Shown piece after piece: positions 16,077 through 25,236 of a DNA stretch of 64,000 nucleotides. Numbering within the stretch: the first letter of the stretch is position 1; every line of letters begins with the position of its first letter. Source of the DNA: Streptomyces sp. JH14 (GTDB lineage Bacteria; Actinomycetota; Actinomycetes; Streptomycetales; Streptomycetaceae); NCBI RefSeq assembly GCF_029428675.1, contig NZ_JAJNEL010000001.1, positions 2,046,001-2,110,000 on the forward strand. Direction: 5' to 3'. A program made the position numbers and the translations under genes. Below the pieces are notes generated by a model that was given only the letters and a program-made list of their open reading frames with translations, was not told the DNA's origin and did no database searches.

Positions 16077-16601
16077 CTACTCCGAGTGCCGGATGAAGTC
16101 CTGCGAAGCATCGACACCGCAGACGTGCAGCAGATTGACCACGATGCGATCCAGATCCTCCCCGACTTTCGTGACCTCCGGAATGCCGAGACTGCCGAAC
16201 TCGTCGCTCGGCCGATGCATGCTGAACACCGCATTGCCGTCGCCGTCGCTGTAGATCAGCATCCGCAAAGGCGCATACAGGAGCACCCTCGGATCATGGC
16301 CGTACATGGTCTCAGCGATGACGTGATTGCCGGTCAGGTACTCCGTCGACCTGGTGGTGTGTCCTGCGATACTGAACAGCGAGGTGCCGTTGATTCGAGC
16401 GAAGCGGACCAGGTCATTGGGTGCGTTCACGGCCATCACGGCGCGAACGTCGTCCCAACTGCCCCCGGTTTCGGCAATGCGTTCCATCGATCCCGGATTG
16501 AACGCGGGTGCCGCTTCCTCGAATGCGTTCACGAAGTCGTCGTAGGCAATTCCCGTGGAAACGTCTACCCGGGTCACCGTGTGGCTGCGTTGACTGGCCA
16601 T
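16077..16601 (-). CDS. DUF302-domain protein
   Basis: 174 residues from ATG 16601, chosen because agggag lies 8 bases upstream; the frame runs on to 16655 without a better site. The C-terminal half (HDPRVLLYAPLRMLIYSDGD through SLGIPEVTKVGEDLDRIV) matches the DUF302 fold, a small alpha/beta domain linked to heme or redox stress in a few cases. The N-terminal part (VDVSTGIAYDDFVNAFEEA) is the usual start of this family. No function can be claimed. Base composition is less GC-rich than the flanking core genes, and it sits in the same island as the tautomerase-like gene, on the opposite strand. Confidence 0.75.
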   Translation of the reverse strand: MASQRSHTVTRVDVSTGIAYDDFVNAFEEAAPAFNPGSMERIAETGGSWDDVRAVMAVNAPNDLVRFARINGTSLFSIAGHTTRSTEYLTGNHVIAETMYGHDPRVLLYAPLRMLIYSDGDGNAVFSMHRPSDEFGSLGIPEVTKVGEDLDRIVVNLLHVCGVDASQDFIRHSE

Positions 16602-16819
16602 GCGATAGCTCCCTGACTCTGGGATCAATGCTTCGAGGCGGCCCGACGCAACCAACTGGCAGATCCTGCGGGAATGACACGGGGCTGCCCGGCTACCGAT
16701 CCCCCCTGGCCAAAAGCGACGATATGACCGGCTGGCCGCCGGGGCAAATCAAAGGGCCGTACGGTCCGTGCCAATTGCCTACCGACATGGCTGAGCTCGA
16801 CAGTCTCCGCAGATGATGC

Positions 16820-16846
16820 ACGAAGCGGCGGCACCCCCGCACAGGG
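16820..16846 (+). repeat. Right direct repeat, candidate attR
   Basis: 27 bases that match 14791-14818 apart from one C. Here the repeat continues into a full terminator hairpin, so this copy is likely the original chromosomal side. Confidence 0.55.
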
Positions 16847-16858
16847 TGCCGCCGCTTC
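16822..16858. terminator. Terminator hairpin of ppdK
   Basis: Perfect 15-bp stem (16822-16836 with 16844-16858) and 7-base loop, about 80 bases past the ppdK stop on the minus strand. Confidence 0.75.
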
Positions 16859-16937
16859 CTGGTGGTCCGGAGCCGTCGCCGCGTCGATGAGGGTCGAATG
16901 GCCGGCGACGGCCCCGGAGGACCGGGGTGGGTTCAGG

Positions 16938-19676
16938 TCAGCGGCTGTCGCTGCCCTTCGACTCCGCGGCGGCCCGGCCCGCCTCCAGGCGCGCGACCGG
17001 GATCCGGAACGGCGAGCAGGAGACGTAGTCCAGTCCCACCTCGTGGAAGAAGTGCACCGACTCCGGGTCGCCGCCGTGCTCGCCGCACACGCCGAGCTTG
17101 AGGTCCGGGCGGGTCGCCCGGCCGGCCGCGACGGCGCTGCGGACCAGGGAGCCGACGCCGTCCTTGTCGATCGTCTCGAACGGCGACACCCCGAAGATGC
17201 CCTTCTCCAGGTACGCGGTGAAGAACGAGGCCTCCACGTCGTCACGGGAGAAGCCCCAGACCGTCTGGGTCAGGTCGTTCGTACCGAAGGAGAAGAACTG
17301 CGCGGCCTCGGCGATCTGACCGGCGGTCAGCGCTGCGCGCGGCAGCTCGATCATCGTGCCGATGGACAGCTTCAGCTCGGTGCCGGTGGCCGCCTCGACC
17401 TCGGCGATGACCTGGTCGGCCTCCTCGCGGACGATCTCCAGCTCCTGGACCGTGCCGACCAGCGGAATCATGATCTCGGCGCGCGGGTCGCCCTTGGCGT
17501 TCTTACGGTGCGCGGCCGCCTCGGCGATCGCCCGGACCTGCATCGCGAACAGGCCGGGAATGACCAGACCGAGCCGTACCCCGCGCAGGCCGAGCATCGG
17601 GTTCTGCTCGTGCAGCTTGTGCACGGCCTGCAGGAGGCGCAGGTCGTTCTCGTTGGCGTCCTTGCGGGACTCGGCGAGCGCGACCCGCACCGACAGCTCG
17701 GTGATGTCCGGCAGGAACTCGTGCAGCGGCGGGTCGAGCAGCCGCACGGTGACGGGTAGCCCGTCCATCGACTCGAAGAGCTCGATGAAGTCGGCCTTCT
17801 GCAGCGGCAGCAGCGCGGCCAGCGCGCTCTCGCGCTCGTCGTCCGTGTCCGCGAGGATCAGCTTCTCGACCATCTCGCGGCGCTCACCGAGGAACATGTG
17901 CTCGGTGCGGCACAGACCGATGCCCTGGGCGCCGAAGCGGCGGGCCCGCAGCGCGTCCTCGGCGTTGTCGGCGTTGGCCCGCACCCGCAGCCGGCGGACC
18001 CGGTCCGCGTACGCCATGATCCGGTGCACGGCGGCGACCAGTTCGTCGGCGTCGTCGGCACCCGCGTGCATCCGGCCCTCGAAGTACTCGACGACCGGGG
18101 ACGGGACGACGGGGACCTCACCGAGGTACACCTTGCCGGTCGAGCCGTCCACGGAGACGATGTCGCCCTCCTCGACGACGGTCCCGCCGACGGTGAGCCG
18201 GCGCCGCTTGGTGTCGACCTCGATCTCCTCGGCGCCGCAGACACAGGTCTTGCCCATGCCGCGGGCGACGACGGCGGCGTGCGAGGTCTTGCCGCCGCGC
18301 GAGGTCAGGATGCCCTCGGCAGCGATCATGCCGTCGAGGTCGTCGGGGTTGGTCTCCCGGCGGATCAGAATGACCTTCTCGCCGGAACGGGACCACTTGA
18401 CGGCGGTGTACGAGTCGAAGACCGCCTTGCCGACCGCGGCACCGGGCGACGCGGCGATGCCACGGCCGAGCAGCTGCGTCTTGGCGTGCTCGTCGAAGCG
18501 CGGGAACATCAGCTGCGCCAGCTGCGCCCCGCTGACGCGCTGCAGCGCTTCTGCCTCGTCGATGAGCCCCTGGTCGACCAGCTGCGTGGCGATCCGGAAC
18601 GCGGCACCGGCGGTGCGCTTGCCGACCCGGGTCTGGAGCATCCACAGCTGGCCGCGCTCGATGGTGAACTCGATGTCGCACAGGTCCTTGTAGTGCGTTT
18701 CGAGGGTCTGCATGATCTGGATCAGCTGGTCGTACGACTTCTTGTCGATCGACTCCAGTTCGGCGAGCGGAACGGTGTTGCGGATACCGGCGACGACGTC
18801 CTCGCCCTGCGCGTTCTGCAGGTAGTCGCCGTACACACCGGCGTGGCCGCTGGCCGGGTCGCGGGTGAACGCGACACCCGTACCGGAGTCCGGTCCGAGG
18901 TTGCCGAAGACCATCGAACAGACGTTGACGGCCGTGCCGAGGTCGCCAGGGATGCGCTCCTGGCGGCGGTAGAGCTTGGCCCGGTCGGTGTTCCACGAGT
19001 CGAAGACGGCCTTTATGGCCAGGTCCATCTGCTCGCGCGGGTCCTGCGGGAAGTCACGTCCGGCGTCGCGCGTGACGATCTTCTTGAACTGCTTGACAAT
19101 CTTCTTCAGGTCGGCCGCGTCGAGATCCACGTCGACGGTGACGCCCTTGGCCTCCTTCGCGGCCTCCAGCGCCTCCTCGAAGAGGTCGCCGTCGACGCCG
19201 AGGACCGTCTTGCCGAACATCTGGATGAGGCGGCGGTACGAGTCCCAGGCGAACCGCTCGTCGCCGGCCTGGGCAGCGAGTCCGGCGACGGACTCGTCGG
19301 AGAGGCCGATGTTGAGAACCGTGTCCATCATGCCGGGCATCGAGAACTTCGCGCCGGAGCGGACGGAGACCAGCAGCGGGTCGTCGGACTGGCCGAGCTT
19401 CTTGCCCATCTGCTTCTCGAGGGCGTCGAGGTGTGCACTGACCTCGTCGCGCAGCTCCGTCGGCTCGTTGCCGCTGTCGAGGTAGACCTTGCACGCCTCG
19501 GTGGTGATCGTGAAGCCCGGAGGGACGGGCAGCCCGAGGTTGGTCATCTCGGCGAGGTTGGCACCCTTCCCGCCGAGCAGGTCCTTCAGATCCTTGTTGC
19601 CCTCGGTGAAGTCATAAACGAACTTCTGACCCTGGAGCTCCGGGGTGGATACGTGGAGATCTTTGTTTTCCGACAC
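16938..19676 (-). CDS. ppdK: Pyruvate, phosphate dikinase
   Basis: 912 residues from GTG 19676 (VSENKDLHV), with gaggag upstream; a 31-codon longer ATG frame lacks support. It interconverts pyruvate + ATP + Pi and PEP + AMP + PPi. The N-terminal ATP-grasp domain includes LLGGKGANLAEM (about 34-45) and GAKFSMPGMMDT; the central swivelling domain has the phospho-accepting H466 in GGKTSHAAVVARG; the C-terminal PEP/pyruvate TIM barrel carries LGVCGEHGGD with the catalytic Cys. Cytosolic, usually a homodimer. It is monocistronic with a long, partly AT-rich upstream region. Confidence 0.97.
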   Translation of the reverse strand: MSENKDLHVSTPELQGQKFVYDFTEGNKDLKDLLGGKGANLAEMTNLGLPVPPGFTITTEACKVYLDSGNEPTELRDEVSAHLDALEKQMGKKLGQSDDPLLVSVRSGAKFSMPGMMDTVLNIGLSDESVAGLAAQAGDERFAWDSYRRLIQMFGKTVLGVDGDLFEEALEAAKEAKGVTVDVDLDAADLKKIVKQFKKIVTRDAGRDFPQDPREQMDLAIKAVFDSWNTDRAKLYRRQERIPGDLGTAVNVCSMVFGNLGPDSGTGVAFTRDPASGHAGVYGDYLQNAQGEDVVAGIRNTVPLAELESIDKKSYDQLIQIMQTLETHYKDLCDIEFTIERGQLWMLQTRVGKRTAGAAFRIATQLVDQGLIDEAEALQRVSGAQLAQLMFPRFDEHAKTQLLGRGIAASPGAAVGKAVFDSYTAVKWSRSGEKVILIRRETNPDDLDGMIAAEGILTSRGGKTSHAAVVARGMGKTCVCGAEEIEVDTKRRRLTVGGTVVEEGDIVSVDGSTGKVYLGEVPVVPSPVVEYFEGRMHAGADDADELVAAVHRIMAYADRVRRLRVRANADNAEDALRARRFGAQGIGLCRTEHMFLGERREMVEKLILADTDDERESALAALLPLQKADFIELFESMDGLPVTVRLLDPPLHEFLPDITELSVRVALAESRKDANENDLRLLQAVHKLHEQNPMLGLRGVRLGLVIPGLFAMQVRAIAEAAAHRKNAKGDPRAEIMIPLVGTVQELEIVREEADQVIAEVEAATGTELKLSIGTMIELPRAALTAGQIAEAAQFFSFGTNDLTQTVWGFSRDDVEASFFTAYLEKGIFGVSPFETIDKDGVGSLVRSAVAAGRATRPDLKLGVCGEHGGDPESVHFFHEVGLDYVSCSPFRIPVARLEAGRAAAESKGSDSR

Positions 19677-20234
19677 GGGTCTCGACTCCTCGAGGACGCG
19701 GGTGGCTGCCCTGACGGCCAGGAACATACCCAGATCGAAGGTGCCTGGGTACGTCCACTTGCGCGTCATGCGGCCTTAACCACTCGTCCGCCAGCAGATC
19801 GAAAGTTGCGTACGAGTCCATCCCCCGAGCGCGTCCGTTCATCTTATGAACTCATTACTACACAACGTGCCGGTATCGCCACTGTTTCCACACGCTGGGT
19901 GACAGATGTATCGATCGATCAAAGTGGAGCCCCGTGGCACCCAGTGCCACCATTTGAGAAATGCATCCCCCGAAATCCCGCTCATGTGAGCAGACTGCAC
20001 CTCAGAGTGGCGAGAATCACGCCGCAGCGGGCGCTCAGATGTCACCATCCGGACGCCCCGAGAGCTACGTACGGTTACGCGACGACCGCGAGGGGCGAAA
20101 GAATTGCCACCGAGATGCGACAGTCGCCCGCCGAGGCGTCCTCGGCCGACCGGTTCGCCTTGAATCCACGCCTCACAGGCGCTCAGATGAGCGGCACAGA
20201 AATGGGGGCACCCGGTGCCCGAGGCCGGATACGC
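19677..20234. other. Long intergenic region upstream of ppdK
   Basis: No gene is supported over about 560 bases. 19840-19930 is unusually AT-rich for this genome and likely holds the ppdK promoter. A 7-bp hairpin (19934-19940 with 19944-19950) and the self-complementary ATCGATCGAT at 19909-19918 lie within it. The length suggests complex regulation of ppdK. Confidence 0.4.
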
Positions 20235-20281
20235 GAAAGGGCCCCGCGGGGGTGGAGTGCCACCCTCCGCAGGGCCCTTTC
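20235..20281. terminator. Terminator hairpin of dusB
   Basis: Long near-perfect hairpin: outer 10-bp stem 20235-20244 with 20272-20281 ending in a TTTC run, plus an inner GC stem, 19 bases after the dusB stop. Confidence 0.8.
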
Positions 20282-20299
20282 CGAACCGGAGTCGTCGCC

Positions 20300-21448
20300 T
20301 CAGCCGCCCGATGTGTCGAGCTCCGCCTCCGCGCTCACGCCCGAGCAGTCGTAGGGGTCCTTCAGCCAGCCGTCCGGCAGCACGACACGGTTGTTGCCCG
20401 AGGTGCGTCCCCGCGGCCCGTCCGCGCCGTCGGGCCACGCCTGGTCCAGATCGAGCTCGTGCAGCTGCGCGCCCAGCTCGTCGAGCGACGAGGTGACCGC
20501 GAGCTTCTTGCGCATCTCGGAGCCGACGGAGAAGCCCTTGAGGTACCACGCCACGTGCTTGCGGAAGTCGATCACGCCACGGGTCTCGTCGCCGATCCAC
20601 TCCCCCAGCAGCGTCGCGTGCCGCAGCATGACAGTGGCGACCTCCCGGAGCGACGGCGCCTGCCTCTTCTCCGTACCCTCGAAGGCGCTCACGAGGTCAC
20701 CGAAGAGCCAGGGCCGTCCCAGGCAGCCGCGGCCCACGACCACGCCGTCACATCCCGTCTCGCGCATCATCCGGCGGGCGTCGTCCGCGCACCAGATGTC
20801 GCCGTTGCCGAGGACGGGGATCTCCGGGACGTGCTCCTTGAGACGGGCGATGGCGTCCCAGTCGGCGGTGCCGCCGTAGTGCTGGGCGGCGGTCCTGCCG
20901 TGCAGGGCGACGGCCGTGACGCCCTCCTCCACCGCTATCCGCCCCGCGTCGAGGTAGGTGAGGTGGTCGTCGTTGATGCCCTTGCGCATCTTGATGGTGA
21001 CCGGCAGGTCGCCGGCGTTGGAGACCGCCTGGTTGAGGATCGCGCGCAGCAGCGGCCGCTTGAACGGAAGCGCCGAGCCGCCGCCCTTGCGCGTCACCTT
21101 GGGTACCGGGCAGCCGAAGTTGAGGTCGATGTGGTCGGCGAGGTTCTCGTCGACGATCATGCGGACGGCCTTGCCGACCGTGACCGGGTCCACTCCGTAC
21201 AGCTGGATCGAGCGCGGGGTCTCGCTCGCGTCGAAGTGGACGAGCTGCATGGTCTTCTCGTTGCGCTCGACCAGCGCCCGCGTCGTGATCATCTCGCTGA
21301 CGAACAGCCCCTTGCCGCCGGAGAACTCCCGGCACAGGGTGCGGAACGGCGCGTTGGTGATACCGGCCATGGGTGCGAGCACCACGGGAGGCTGCACGGT
21401 GTGCGGGCCGATCCGGAGCAGCGGGAGCGAGGGGGCGAGCGTGGTCAT
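20300..21448 (-). CDS. dusB: tRNA-dihydrouridine synthase
   Basis: 382 residues. FMN-dependent TIM barrel that reduces uridines in the tRNA D-loop with NADPH. Signatures: VVLAPMAGITNAPFR (22-36) at the first strand; the DUS signature DLNFGCPVPKVTRKGGG (108-124) with catalytic C113; VALHGRTAAQHYGG and NGDIW in the later phosphate-binding part. The start ATG at 21448 fits homologues. It is transcribed alone and divergent from the MFS gene. Confidence 0.95.
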   Translation of the reverse strand: MTTLAPSLPLLRIGPHTVQPPVVLAPMAGITNAPFRTLCREFSGGKGLFVSEMITTRALVERNEKTMQLVHFDASETPRSIQLYGVDPVTVGKAVRMIVDENLADHIDLNFGCPVPKVTRKGGGSALPFKRPLLRAILNQAVSNAGDLPVTIKMRKGINDDHLTYLDAGRIAVEEGVTAVALHGRTAAQHYGGTADWDAIARLKEHVPEIPVLGNGDIWCADDARRMMRETGCDGVVVGRGCLGRPWLFGDLVSAFEGTEKRQAPSLREVATVMLRHATLLGEWIGDETRGVIDFRKHVAWYLKGFSVGSEMRKKLAVTSSLDELGAQLHELDLDQAWPDGADGPRGRTSGNNRVVLPDGWLKDPYDCSGVSAEAELDTSGG

Positions 21449-21631
21449 TGCTCCATTGTCGCGTACGCCGGAAGCGGCTTAGGTCCCCGTTCGGATCACA
21501 TGGGGCGCGCGCGGCCCGGATCCGGACGAAAGACCCTGGGCGGTATCGCTTCGGGCGGCGTCCGGGACCCTCCCGCGGCACGGGCCGGACCTTCCGCGGC
21601 ACGGGCCGGCCGTTCCCGGAGCGCGAGTCAT

Positions 21632-21646
21632 TAGTTAACCGTACTA
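21632..21646. promoter_or_regulatory. Candidate operator/promoter of MFS gene
   Basis: TAGT-N7-ACTA inverted arms in a short AT-rich segment that ends 7 bases before the ATG. No ribosome site lies between, so the transcript may be leaderless and the operator may overlap the -10 element. Confidence 0.35.
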
Positions 21647-21653
21647 TCTATGT

Positions 21654-23156
21654 ATGCCCGAGCTCAGCCACCGCCGTCGGCAGTTGGTCCTGGCGATCTG
21701 CTGCATGAGTCTGCTGATCGTCAGTCTCGACAACACGGTCCTCAATGTCGCCCTGCCCGCCGTGCAGCGGGAGTTGCACGCCACCGTCGCCGGCATGCAG
21801 TGGACCATCGATGCCTACACCCTCGTCCTCGCCTCGCTGCTGATGCTGTCGGGCTCCACCGCCGACCGGATAGGACGGGCGAAGATCTTCAAGATCGGTC
21901 TCGTCCTGTTCACTCTCGGCTCGGTGCTCTGCTCCCTGGCGCCGAATCTGGAGTCGCTGGTCGCGTTCCGGATGGTGCAGGCGGTGGGCGGCTCGATGCT
22001 CAACCCCGTCGCGATGTCGATCATCACCAACACATTCACCGACCCTCGCGAGCGCGCCCGCGCCATCGGCGTGTGGGGCGGTGTCGTCGGCATCTCCATG
22101 GCGGCGGGACCGGTGGTCGGCGGTCTGCTCGTGGACTCGGTCGGCTGGCGGTCGATCTTCTGGATCAATCTGCCGGTCGGCCTCGCCGCGCTGCTGCTCA
22201 CCTGGCGGTACGTCCCCGAGTCCCGCGCCCCCAGGCCCCGCCGACCCGATCCGGTGGGACAGCTCCTGGTGATCGCGCTCCTCGGTTCACTGACGTACGC
22301 GATCATCGAGGCCCCCTCGGCGGGCTGGACCTCGCCGCAGATCCTGGCCTTCGCGGCGCTCGCCGCCTGTTCCTTGACCGGACTGCTGCTGTACGAGCCC
22401 CGGCGCACCGAACCCCTCATCGACCTGCGGTTCTTCCGCAGCGCCCCGTTCAGCGGCGCCACCGCCATCGCGGTCTGCGCCTTCGCCGCACTGAGCGGCT
22501 TCCTCTTCCTCAACACCCTGTATCTGCAGAACGTGCGTGGTCTGAGCGCGCTGCACGCCGGTCTGTACATGCTGCCGATGGCAGCGATGACCTTTGCCTG
22601 CGCCCCGCTGTCGGGGCGGCTCGTCGGCAGCCGGGGACCGCGGCTCTCACTGCTCGTGGCAGGCGCGACCATGACGGCGTGCGGGCTGCTGTTCGCCGCT
22701 TTCGAAGCAGAGACACAGAATGTGCTGCTCTTCACCGGCTATGTGCTGTTCGGTGTCGGCTTCGGCATGGTGAACGCGCCGATCACCAACACCGCCGTCT
22801 CCGGGATGCCGCGCTCGCAGGCGGGCGTGGCGGCGGCGGTCGCCTCGACCAGCCGGCAGATCGGCGGAACGCTGGGCGTCGCGGTGATCGGTGCGGTGCT
22901 GGCGGCAGGCGTGGCCGGTACCGGTTCCCCGCACGGCACCGGGTATGCCACCGCCTTCGTCGACGCGAGCAAACCCGCGTGGTGGATCATGACCGGCTGC
23001 GGTCTGGCGGTTCTTCTGATGGGGGCGCTGACCAGCGGACACTGGGCCCGCGAGACGGCGCGCCGGACCGCCGCACGGCTGGAGGCACCGAGTGGTACAG
23101 CTGACCGCGGCCGGACCGGAGCCGGGGGCCAGGCTTCGGCGAGTGCCAAGGCGTGA
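21654..23156 (+). CDS. MFS drug-efflux transporter, 14-TM (DHA2/EmrB-QacA) family
   Basis: 500 residues with about 14 hydrophobic helices. Motif A-like GSTADRIGRAKIF is in the loop after TM2, and the antiporter motif C AAGPVVGGLLVD lies in TM5, both typical for proton-driven drug exporters. The DNTVLNVALPAVQ segment in TM1 is motif D1 of the 14-TM class. The protein sits in the cytoplasmic membrane and probably exports a toxic or self-made compound. No regulator gene is next to it, although an operator-like palindrome overlaps its promoter. Confidence 0.92.
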   Translation: MPELSHRRRQLVLAICCMSLLIVSLDNTVLNVALPAVQRELHATVAGMQWTIDAYTLVLASLLMLSGSTADRIGRAKIFKIGLVLFTLGSVLCSLAPNLESLVAFRMVQAVGGSMLNPVAMSIITNTFTDPRERARAIGVWGGVVGISMAAGPVVGGLLVDSVGWRSIFWINLPVGLAALLLTWRYVPESRAPRPRRPDPVGQLLVIALLGSLTYAIIEAPSAGWTSPQILAFAALAACSLTGLLLYEPRRTEPLIDLRFFRSAPFSGATAIAVCAFAALSGFLFLNTLYLQNVRGLSALHAGLYMLPMAAMTFACAPLSGRLVGSRGPRLSLLVAGATMTACGLLFAAFEAETQNVLLFTGYVLFGVGFGMVNAPITNTAVSGMPRSQAGVAAAVASTSRQIGGTLGVAVIGAVLAAGVAGTGSPHGTGYATAFVDASKPAWWIMTGCGLAVLLMGALTSGHWARETARRTAARLEAPSGTADRGRTGAGGQASASAKA

Positions 23157-23528
23157 GGGGTACGAGCCGTTCCCGGGGCTCCTCGCCGGAGGGGACAGCG
23201 GAGGCGTATGCGGGTGACGCCGACGGCGAAGCCGGGCGACCTCCTCGTGGCGCAGCCCGGGGGTGCGCCTGCGGCGGCCGCGCGGGAGTCCGACCCCGCT
23301 CGGGGTGATGCGCTCGGATCGGGCACGCTGCCGTTCGCGGTGTCCCTGATGACGCTGCCGGCCGAGGGGTGGACCGCGGAGCGGCCGGTGGGGACGTGGG
23401 TCTCGCCGGGCCGTTCCCGTTCGCCACGCTCGCGTTCCACCGAGTCGGGCGGCGGGCCGGCGCGTGCGGGCAGATCCCTCTGATCGCCGGACGCGTGGCG
23501 TGAGCGGGAAAGGACGGACGGGAACGGG
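23157..23528. other. Intergenic region with a possible decayed gene
   Basis: An ATG frame at 23208-23483 (91 codons) has high third-position GC and a gcggagg site, but the protein turns low-complexity after about 65 residues, while another frame over 23421-23504 (ending FPFATLAFHRVG then IPLIAGRVA) looks more protein-like. This could be a frameshifted remnant; I recognise no family and do not call it a gene. Confidence 0.3.
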
Positions 23529-23566
23529 CGTGGGCCCGGATCACCGACCGGTGATCCGGGCCCACG
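23529..23566. terminator. Strong bidirectional terminator
   Basis: Perfect 18-bp stem (23529-23546 with 23549-23566) and a tiny loop, between the MFS gene and the convergent DUF6243 gene. Confidence 0.75.
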
Positions 23567-23626
23567 GTCGTACAGATGCTCCCGGGTCGTCGAGTCCTCC
23601 CGGGTGCTTCGGCGCGCGAGGCTGCG

Positions 23627-23848
23627 TCAGCCCTGCGGGGCGGTGTCGCTCTCGGCGGCCGGCTGCTCGGACCGAGCGGGCTGGGCCGAACCAGCGCGCT
23701 CCCGCATCTTGCGCAGCAGCTCCTGCTTCTGGTCGGCCGCGGTCTTGCGGTCGGCGTCACGCGCAGGACCTTCGCCCTGCCGATCGGCGCGGGACAGCTT
23801 CTTGCGCTGTCCACCGACACCGAGAAGGTTGTTGCGGCTCTTGGCCAC
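23627..23848 (-). CDS. DUF6243 family small basic protein
   Basis: 73 residues from GTG 23848, with gggag at 9-13 bases upstream. It starts VAKSRNNLLGVGGQRKKLSR and is dominated by charged residues with a predicted helical centre (KTAADQKQELLRKMRERAG). This is the pattern of a small conserved Streptomyces protein family with no known function. It is a stand-alone gene ending before a strong terminator. Confidence 0.75.
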   Translation of the reverse strand: MAKSRNNLLGVGGQRKKLSRADRQGEGPARDADRKTAADQKQELLRKMRERAGSAQPARSEQPAAESDTAPQG

Positions 23849-24060
23849 GGGGGTCTCCCATTCGTGGTGAGTCGTGAAGGTCGCGAGGTGTGCGAGCGAC
23901 CTGAGTTCGATCCGATGGGCGGCGGGCGGCAACGGTCCGGACCCGCCGCGCTCTCACTCGTAGATCTGGAAGAACGAAGACATGCGGGAACCGTACCCGG
24001 CCGGACCCGACGCGGCACGCGAATTTCGGCCCGTCCGGGTGAAGCCTCACACCAGTGGAC
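23849..24060. other. Divergent intergenic segment
   Basis: Upstream regions of the DUF6243 gene and the aldo/keto reductase gene. Apart from the operator at 24061-24082, nothing specific is seen. Confidence 0.3.
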
Positions 24061-24082
24061 TGACAGATATTGAAATCTGTCA
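24061..24082. promoter_or_regulatory. Palindromic operator of aldo/keto reductase-TetR operon
   Basis: TGACAGAT-N6-ATCTGTCA, a perfect 8-bp inverted repeat 68 bases before the reductase start in an AT-rich promoter segment. It is the natural binding site for the TetR regulator encoded in the same unit. Confidence 0.65.
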
Positions 24083-24150
24083 TCTCTCATGCCATAGTTC
24101 TGCCATGGCTGCACCAGGGCCGTTTCCCCCACCACCACGGGAGTTCTTCA

Positions 24151-25158
24151 ATGACCGCCATCCGCACCCTCGGCTCCACCGGCCCGCAGGTCTCTGCACT
24201 CGGCCTCGGCTGCATGGGCATGTCCGCGCTGTACGGCGAGAGCGACCGCACGGAGTCGATCGCCACCATCCACGCGGCGCTCGACGCCGGCATCACGCTG
24301 CTGGACACCGGCGATTTCTACGGCATGGGCCACAACGAACTGCTGATCAACGAGGCGCTGCGCACCGCCCCCGCCGCCGCTCGCGAACAGGCGCTGACCA
24401 GCGTGAAGTTCGGCGCGCTGCGTACGGTCGAAGGCGCCTTCACGGGGTACGACGGCCGCCCGGCCGCCGTGAAGAATTTCGCCGCCTACTCCCTCCAGCG
24501 GCTCGGCACCGATCACATCGACATCTACCGGATCGCCCGCCTCGATCCCGATGTCCCGATAGAGGAGACCGTCGGCGCCATCGCCGAGCTGGTCGAGGCC
24601 GGCCACGTCCGCCACATCGGCCTGTCCGAGGTCGGCCCCGAAACGATCCGGCGGGCGGCCGCCGTGGCCCCGATCTCCGATCTGCAGATCGAGTACTCGC
24701 TGATCTCCCGGTCCATCGAGGACACGATCCTGCCGGTCTGCCGCGAACTGGGCGTGGGCATCACGGCGTACGGGGTGCTCTCGCGCGGCCTGATCAGCGG
24801 ACACTTCACCCGTGACCGTGAGCTGGGTCCGGGCGACTTCCGCGCCATGAGTCCCCGCTTCCAGGGCGAGAACCTCCGGCACAACCTCGACCTGGTCGAC
24901 GCCCTGCGCAAGATCGCCGAGCAGAAGGGCGCGTCGGTCGCCCAGATCGCCATCGCCTGGGTGCTCAGCCGGGGGGCGGACATCGTGCCGCTGGTGGGCG
25001 CGCGCCGTCGTGACCGGCTCGCCGAGGCGCTCGGCGCCCTGGACGTCACGCTGGACGCCGCCGATCTCGCCGCGATCGAGGAGGCGGTCCCGGCAGGTGC
25101 GGCCGCCGGTCCGCGCTACCCGGAGAACCAGATGGCCCACCTCGACAGCGAGCGCTGA
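24151..25158 (+). CDS. Aldo/keto reductase
   Basis: 335 residues from ATG 24151 with cgggag 7 bases upstream; longer in-frame starts overlap the operator and are rejected. TIM-barrel NADPH-dependent reductase of the AKR13-like group: D52, Y57 and K86 of the catalytic tetrad are present in LDTGDFYG and SVKFG. The fourth residue, normally His in a YYQHRVDP context, is Ala129 in YRIARLDP, which marks a distinct subgroup. The C-terminal AIAWVLSRGADIVPLVGAR binds the cofactor phosphate. The TetR gene follows 78 bases later, probably co-transcribed and repressing this unit. Confidence 0.92.
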   Translation: MTAIRTLGSTGPQVSALGLGCMGMSALYGESDRTESIATIHAALDAGITLLDTGDFYGMGHNELLINEALRTAPAAAREQALTSVKFGALRTVEGAFTGYDGRPAAVKNFAAYSLQRLGTDHIDIYRIARLDPDVPIEETVGAIAELVEAGHVRHIGLSEVGPETIRRAAAVAPISDLQIEYSLISRSIEDTILPVCRELGVGITAYGVLSRGLISGHFTRDRELGPGDFRAMSPRFQGENLRHNLDLVDALRKIAEQKGASVAQIAIAWVLSRGADIVPLVGARRRDRLAEALGALDVTLDAADLAAIEEAVPAGAAAGPRYPENQMAHLDSER

Positions 25159-25236
25159 GCTCCGGGTACGGTCGTCGGGGCGCCCCTTGCCGGGCAGCGC
25201 CCCGAACGGCGCCCCCCGAAAGGCAGCAGAGACACC

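Noticed and set aside
19961..20300. Possible gene on the plus strand before dusB
   Set aside because: The frame continues antisense through dusB, lacks a ribosome site and has no protein-like domain.
17898..20354. 818-codon frame antisense to ppdK
   Set aside because: Shadow of ppdK; no family resemblance and no start signal.
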